Positions 59,835-64,000 of a stretch of 64,000 nt of DNA are shown here, piece by piece. Below the pieces are notes generated by a model. It had not been told where the DNA came from. It saw only the letters and a list, made by a program, of their open reading frames with translations, and searched no databases. This stretch comes from Osmia lignaria lignaria. Taxonomy: Eukaryota > Arthropoda > Insecta > Hymenoptera > Megachilidae. The position numbers were made by a program, and so were the translations under genes. The stretch is taken from contig NC_135039.1 of assembly GCF_051020975.1 (NCBI RefSeq), forward strand, positions 13,490,692-13,554,691, written 5' to 3'. The first letter of the stretch is position 1. Every line of letters begins with the position of its first letter.

Positions 59835-62800
59835 GAACAGTAACGTTTTGGTGACGAATTTTAAGAACGTTTTACGAACACCTTGTATACCCATCAACGT
59901 CTTGACACAGCTGTACACAAATCGAACGTTACACGTCGCGCGATACTGCGTTCCAGGAACGGAAGTGTGTGCGGACACCGATGCGTGTCGACACACACGG
60001 CAAGGCGACAGGCACACGCACGTATCTTAAGTCCTCTTATATTAGCTCGGGGTGAGTGCATGCTTTTATCAGCTTATCTTTGAAAGCAACGGTAAACATT
60101 TGAATTATTAAGTCTTGTCTGGTCCTTTCTACTTCTCTTCGCTTCTGTCTTTTCAATTGTGCCCGCACGTCGCCGCTCGGAGCCGTAGGCGGATCGTGCA
60201 ACAAAGAACAAGGCACCAACGATGATCCAAAAGCGGAAAGTAAAGTTAAAAACTGTGTAGTAAGAAGAGTGACTTCGTCGAAAATTAATGAATCTTGGAA
60301 CATTTTGGATTCTTCAGTATGCTTGGATAGATACAGAACAAGAGAAGTACGTTACACTCCAAGTTTCTCTTCATGATTTTTTACTTGACACTTCTACATT
60401 TCTCTCTCTACATTGTTATGGTGAACCCTTTCGTTGCTGTCGGCGCAGTACGCGCCCTCTGTTTCGTTCCAGTCGGTTCTTTCAGCTTCGAGTCGCCTCT
60501 CATCCGCGACAAGTTCTGCTTTCACGAGGTAGAACAGAAAGGGAAAGGGCGAAACGAGACTCGTCCTTTGTTCAGGACCCGGTTCAGGCCCAAGGGCTAC
60601 GAGCAATGACCCGATTGCCCGCCAGCCTGTAATTCTTCATTGTTCCCTCCTAGCTGGCTGGCTGAACGGTAGTCTCGACTACCTATGGATTAACCTTGAA
60701 CGTGGCGGAGGAACAGCTGAACGATCGCCATAACGTCCTTGGAAAATTCTTTTCTGATTGCGCATTTTATTCACTCGTTCCATATCTTTTCATCCTAACT
60801 CGTGGTTGAATAGAATGGGCTTACCGGGTGCTCCATTTAATTTTCCATTTTCAAAGGTGCTATGGTGTGCCTGGAAATCTTTCATAAAGTCACAACTCTA
60901 CCTATGACCCTGTTAAACTCAGCCTCATCTCGAGTATAGAGTCTAGTTAGGATTCGTGATCCTGGTTCACTAGTTTTGTTGATCACTCGTGGCAGGGAAA
61001 CAGATGACGAGTCTGCGATTGGAAGAAGTGAAAGTATGTTGGTGGGTCAAGTGTGCCGAGGGCTCCTTGCGTAATGCGACCTCGTTCCCCAATGATCCAC
61101 GTATAATCCCTGATTTCTAATGGCCATTGCACATCGGGAAGATCGATCAGCCTACAGCAGAATTTGGCGAAAATAGTATTTGCACTTGTGAGATATGAAA
61201 ATATTCCATAAGTGCCATTTTTGGTACCATTTTGGCCATCAAACTGTGCCATTTTGGCCATCAAACTGTGCCATTTTATATTAAGAATATTCATGAATCG
61301 TTTATGCAGCCATATTTTTTAAACTTTTCACTTCAAGTGAGTGCCATTTTGTAATAATTTGATGTCATGAAATCATACAAGAACGTCTGAGTTTCAGATT
61401 CTGTTATTTATCGAAGCTTAAGATAATCTTGTCGTAGCAATGGCAAATATTAATGGTAAAAATCACGCGAGGTGCATTTTTAATGTTAAAAACGGTCCTG
61501 TTACGAGCATCGGTCGTGATACATTTAGCAAAAACTAGTCCACGTCGTGCTGTCGCCAGAGAAACACAATACCGTCCGTTAATTACAGTACTATCAGCTC
61601 GTGATAAGCGTCCGTTTACATAACGTGGACAAAACGTTTTGTTCGAACGAGAGCAGAGAATGGTCGTTGCTTCACGTTTCAACTGAAATCGCCAGGACGA
61701 TCGAAGTTGTCGCTTGAACTTCGTCGAAGTCTGTTGTTTCGTTGTATCTGCTGTTTCTGCCACCGTATTCGATACTTACAGTTGAGTATCAATAGACTAA
61801 CAGAATTTCGTGACATAAAAGTATCCTAAAACGATATTTATGCTGTATCGATTTAACGCTTAAAGATTGTTAAAAATTTCTACATAAAGTTTTCATGGAT
61901 ATTTTTAATACAAAATAGAGGAATTTTTATATTTTACTTTACTGTTATATTTTAACTCCCAGTGAAATAGATGATATTAGCATACGTGGTGTACCAGATA
62001 AATTGAACTTTTTCTTTATTAACTTTTTATTGTATACATAAAAATGAAAAATAGCTCATTTGGGAGGTTAATGTAGAAGGGCCGCGATGGAAATATTGCA
62101 GTTTAGAATGAATATTTTAAAAGCTTGATTATAAATTAAATGTAATTTATAGTAAAATATTCTACAGCAATTTTGAAGATTATTTGGAATACTAATGTTC
62201 TGGTTTTGTGTAAACTGGTTACTTTAGATTAGCTTGAATTGATGGATATGTTCGTGAATAATTAGGGTGCATTTTTAAAATTAGCTTAACATATAATTTC
62301 AATGATAAGGAAATATGTTTATGAAATATAAAAGAGTGTAGAATTCCAAATATTGCGGAACGAGAGACGGTAGACGGTTATATCGAGTATTTTATTGAAA
62401 ATATTTGAACAAGGACAAGATATGCTATTTTTACATATATTTATGAAATATTGTGCAATAAAAGATTAAAGAGAATTACGAGAAATACCCGTGACACGAT
62501 AAAATGTCGAGGTTTAATACCGATCATTTTCACGTAATTCCCTTGAGATGTAAAAATAAATGGTACATCGATGACGCTGTTAAAATAGAATTACGTGGCG
62601 TTAAAAAATAGCCGTCGGAAACACGGAAAAACATACTCGTTCGACTGAAAATACTTACATCTGCCCAATGGAAGAATGTATAGTCTGTGTTGACGTTTAA
62701 CTTATCATCAAGAATTGCTTGTTATTTTAGGAAGAATTCAATTAAAATTTCTCAGAAAGTGTGAAATAAATTTTCATTTTTATTTCTCTTTATTTTACCA

Positions 62801-63025
62801 AATGATTATAAACTTCATTCATAATAAAAATAATACCCATTATTGTTTTCAAAATTCTTTGGCTTAAACATGAAAAATAATATTTCAACTTTCCCATTAA
62901 AATGAATCGAGAATTTGTCGATTACCATCTGGTTAAGGATCCGGATAGCTTTCTCAAAAGAAAACTTGCTCAAGAAAGTGTGAAAAAAGTCTATCAAAGT
63001 ATCATTGTTCTAAATATTAATTCAA
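59835..63025. other. Noncoding stretch, no gene seen
   Basis: CpG-richer patches occur at 59900-60060 (with a donor-like GCTCGGG|GTGAGTGC near 60049) and 60430-60620. A 22-bp unit CCATTTTGGCCATCAAACTG(TG) is tandemly duplicated at 61227-61270. Open frames up to 132 codons have no domains. From about 61800 the sequence is strongly AT-rich. Confidence 0.45.
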
Positions 63026-63029
63026 ATTT

Positions 63030-63240
63030 TCCCGCGTAAACTTCTGCACGCAAGTGGTGGGGAGCCCCCCACGCTTCCTCCCTTTCCTCGGGCCCACCTC
63101 CGGGGACCAATGGGTGCCTAGGAAGGGAAAGTCCATGGTGGGGACTGCGAACCTGGGGAAGGGGAACCTGAGAAGTCACTGGGAGGGGGGCTAGGAATAT
63201 CATCATTTCCCTAGGAAAGTCCACCATGCTCAATACTGTA
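63030..63240 (-). mobile_element. Copy H of the CTAGGGAAAATGG element family (GC-rich variant)
   Basis: On the minus strand the end at 63240 reads TACAGTATTGAGCATGGTGG then ACTTTCCTAGGGAAAT, matching copy B at 14424. The other side holds CCCACCACTTGCGT...ACGCGGGAAAATTTGAA (63033-63065 on the plus strand as its complement), shared with copies B and C. The interior is GC-rich and stands out from its AT-rich surroundings. TA is present at 63239-63240. Confidence 0.65.
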
Positions 63241-63244
63241 CTTT

Positions 63245-64000
63245 CTTCCACAAAAGCAACTGTTTCTCCATAAATGAATATCATCTTGGAAAAATTTCCC
63301 ATCGAGTTCCTCAACTTTAACCTTGATCATGAATTTTAATAAGGAACCGTTCCATTGCCATTGGTCATTGTTCACAGTTTTCCTGCAAGAATTCAGAGTG
63401 TCGTTTGTATGGTTCTGGATTGTCCTTTCCACGTGGCTCTCTTCAGCGACCTTGTCCGACATTCTGTGGTTCAAATCTAGCGGATTACGAAGCGTTTCCG
63501 CTAGAGGAAGATCTCTTCTGTCGTGCGTTGAAGTCTTCGAGTTCTTAGAATAATTTGTACTAAATATGTATCTCTCTGAATCCAGTGGTCGATGCTTCAA
63601 TTTTTCATAATTGAATAATTAATAAAAAGACACGGTGCTAAATAATTTCTTTTCTTATTAATGAGATTCACAGCATTATATCTAATTGTAAGTTCAGTGT
63701 TCGGCATTGTTTATGATTCTCTGTGGAATGAATGGAGCTAATTATCATTCAATTTCCGGCGGAGAACGAGAAGTTCGTTTAGTTGCTCGTACGTTTATAA
63801 TTTATTTAACACACGTCGATCGAACGTTGAAAGATTCATTACCAGTTTTGACTGGCTGCATTAATCATTTCTGTTTCTACCACCCTGACAAATATAAGCG
63901 TTCCGTTGGATACCCAATTCAACGAGTTAAATTGGTTGTTGAGATCGAACGAATTTCGAAGTATCAGTCTCTAAATTACTCCGCTTCTCTGTTCAGCTTG
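63245..64000. other. Noncoding stretch; one unassigned open frame
   Basis: A minus-strand frame of 129 codons (63211-63600) is overlapped by a plus-strand frame of 76 codons and runs into the transposon end at 63240. I recognise no domain in either. The rest, to the window end, is AT-rich single-copy DNA. Confidence 0.4.

Noticed and set aside
63211..63600. 129-codon minus-strand frame at the window's right end
   Set aside because: It runs into a transposon end at its 3' side, is overlapped by an open frame on the other strand, and shows no domain I recognise.
1..64000. CRISPR arrays, operons, phage or plasmid modules
   Set aside because: No regularly spaced identical repeats with unique spacers, no closely packed long open frames and no bacterial-style ribosome-binding sites were seen. 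The DNA is eukaryotic in character.

Overview
This window looks like insect nuclear DNA from a gene-poor intergenic or intronic stretch, most likely hymenopteran and perhaps a bee. The evidence is the AT-rich but CpG-rich composition, short interstitial arrays of the arthropod telomere unit TTAGG, frequent homeodomain-type TTAATTAA/TAATTA motifs, intron-style pyrimidine tracts and splice motifs, and small non-autonomous DNA transposons. I see no bacterial operon structure, no Shine-Dalgarno spacing and no complete protein-coding gene. The longest open frames (up to 167 codons) are about as long as chance predicts for 64 kb read in six frames, and none of the long ones shows a recognisable domain.

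The clearest content is repetitive. (1) At 1008-1822 there is a TA-flanked, terminal-inverted-repeat DNA transposon remnant of pogo/Tc1-mariner type. It keeps only a C-terminal PHD-like zinc-finger module of the transposase (1469-1699) and carries an internal 158-bp tandem duplication. (2) At 8331-8856 an inverted-repeat element contains about three copies of a 140-bp tandem repeat. (3) One family of small elements recurs through the window with the end signature CAGTATACTCGCGATCAAAT followed by CAGGCTTCCCTAGGGAAAAT. Members lie near 7.7, 14.4, 17.0, 28.8, 34.4, 39.4, 51.3, 58.8 and 63.1 kb. (4) At 29390-29679 a TA-flanked element has GGGACGTG ends, with a relative at 59.7-59.8 kb. (5) A diverged repeat pair lies near 29.75-30.08 and 37.19-37.49 kb. 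(6) A short, strongly conserved dispersed motif, GGCGGACCATGGAGAGAG, occurs near 11.05, 16.1 (twice), 26.1 and 49.0 kb, with a weaker copy at 46.35 kb. (7) A 21-bp minisatellite at 57510-57740 contains a TTAGG-like core in almost every unit and stays open in one frame. (8) Three copies of a GACGCAC...GTGCGTC palindrome lie at 59.59-59.69 kb.

The only stretch that resembles a promoter plus 5' noncoding exon is the CpG-dense block at about 49.24-50.20 kb, which has plus-strand splice donors at 49621 and 50196. A 25-nt candidate microexon at 19102-19126 sits inside a roughly 370-bp pyrimidine-rich tract. If both are real, the window covers upstream and intronic sequence of one or two long plus-strand genes whose coding exons lie mostly outside it. 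The remaining DNA is single-copy noncoding sequence in which I see no supported gene, tRNA, rRNA or CRISPR. Nothing here qualifies as a clear new multi-gene system. The most unusual items are the conserved 18-bp motif, the in-frame telomere-like minisatellite and the transposon remnant that keeps its zinc finger.
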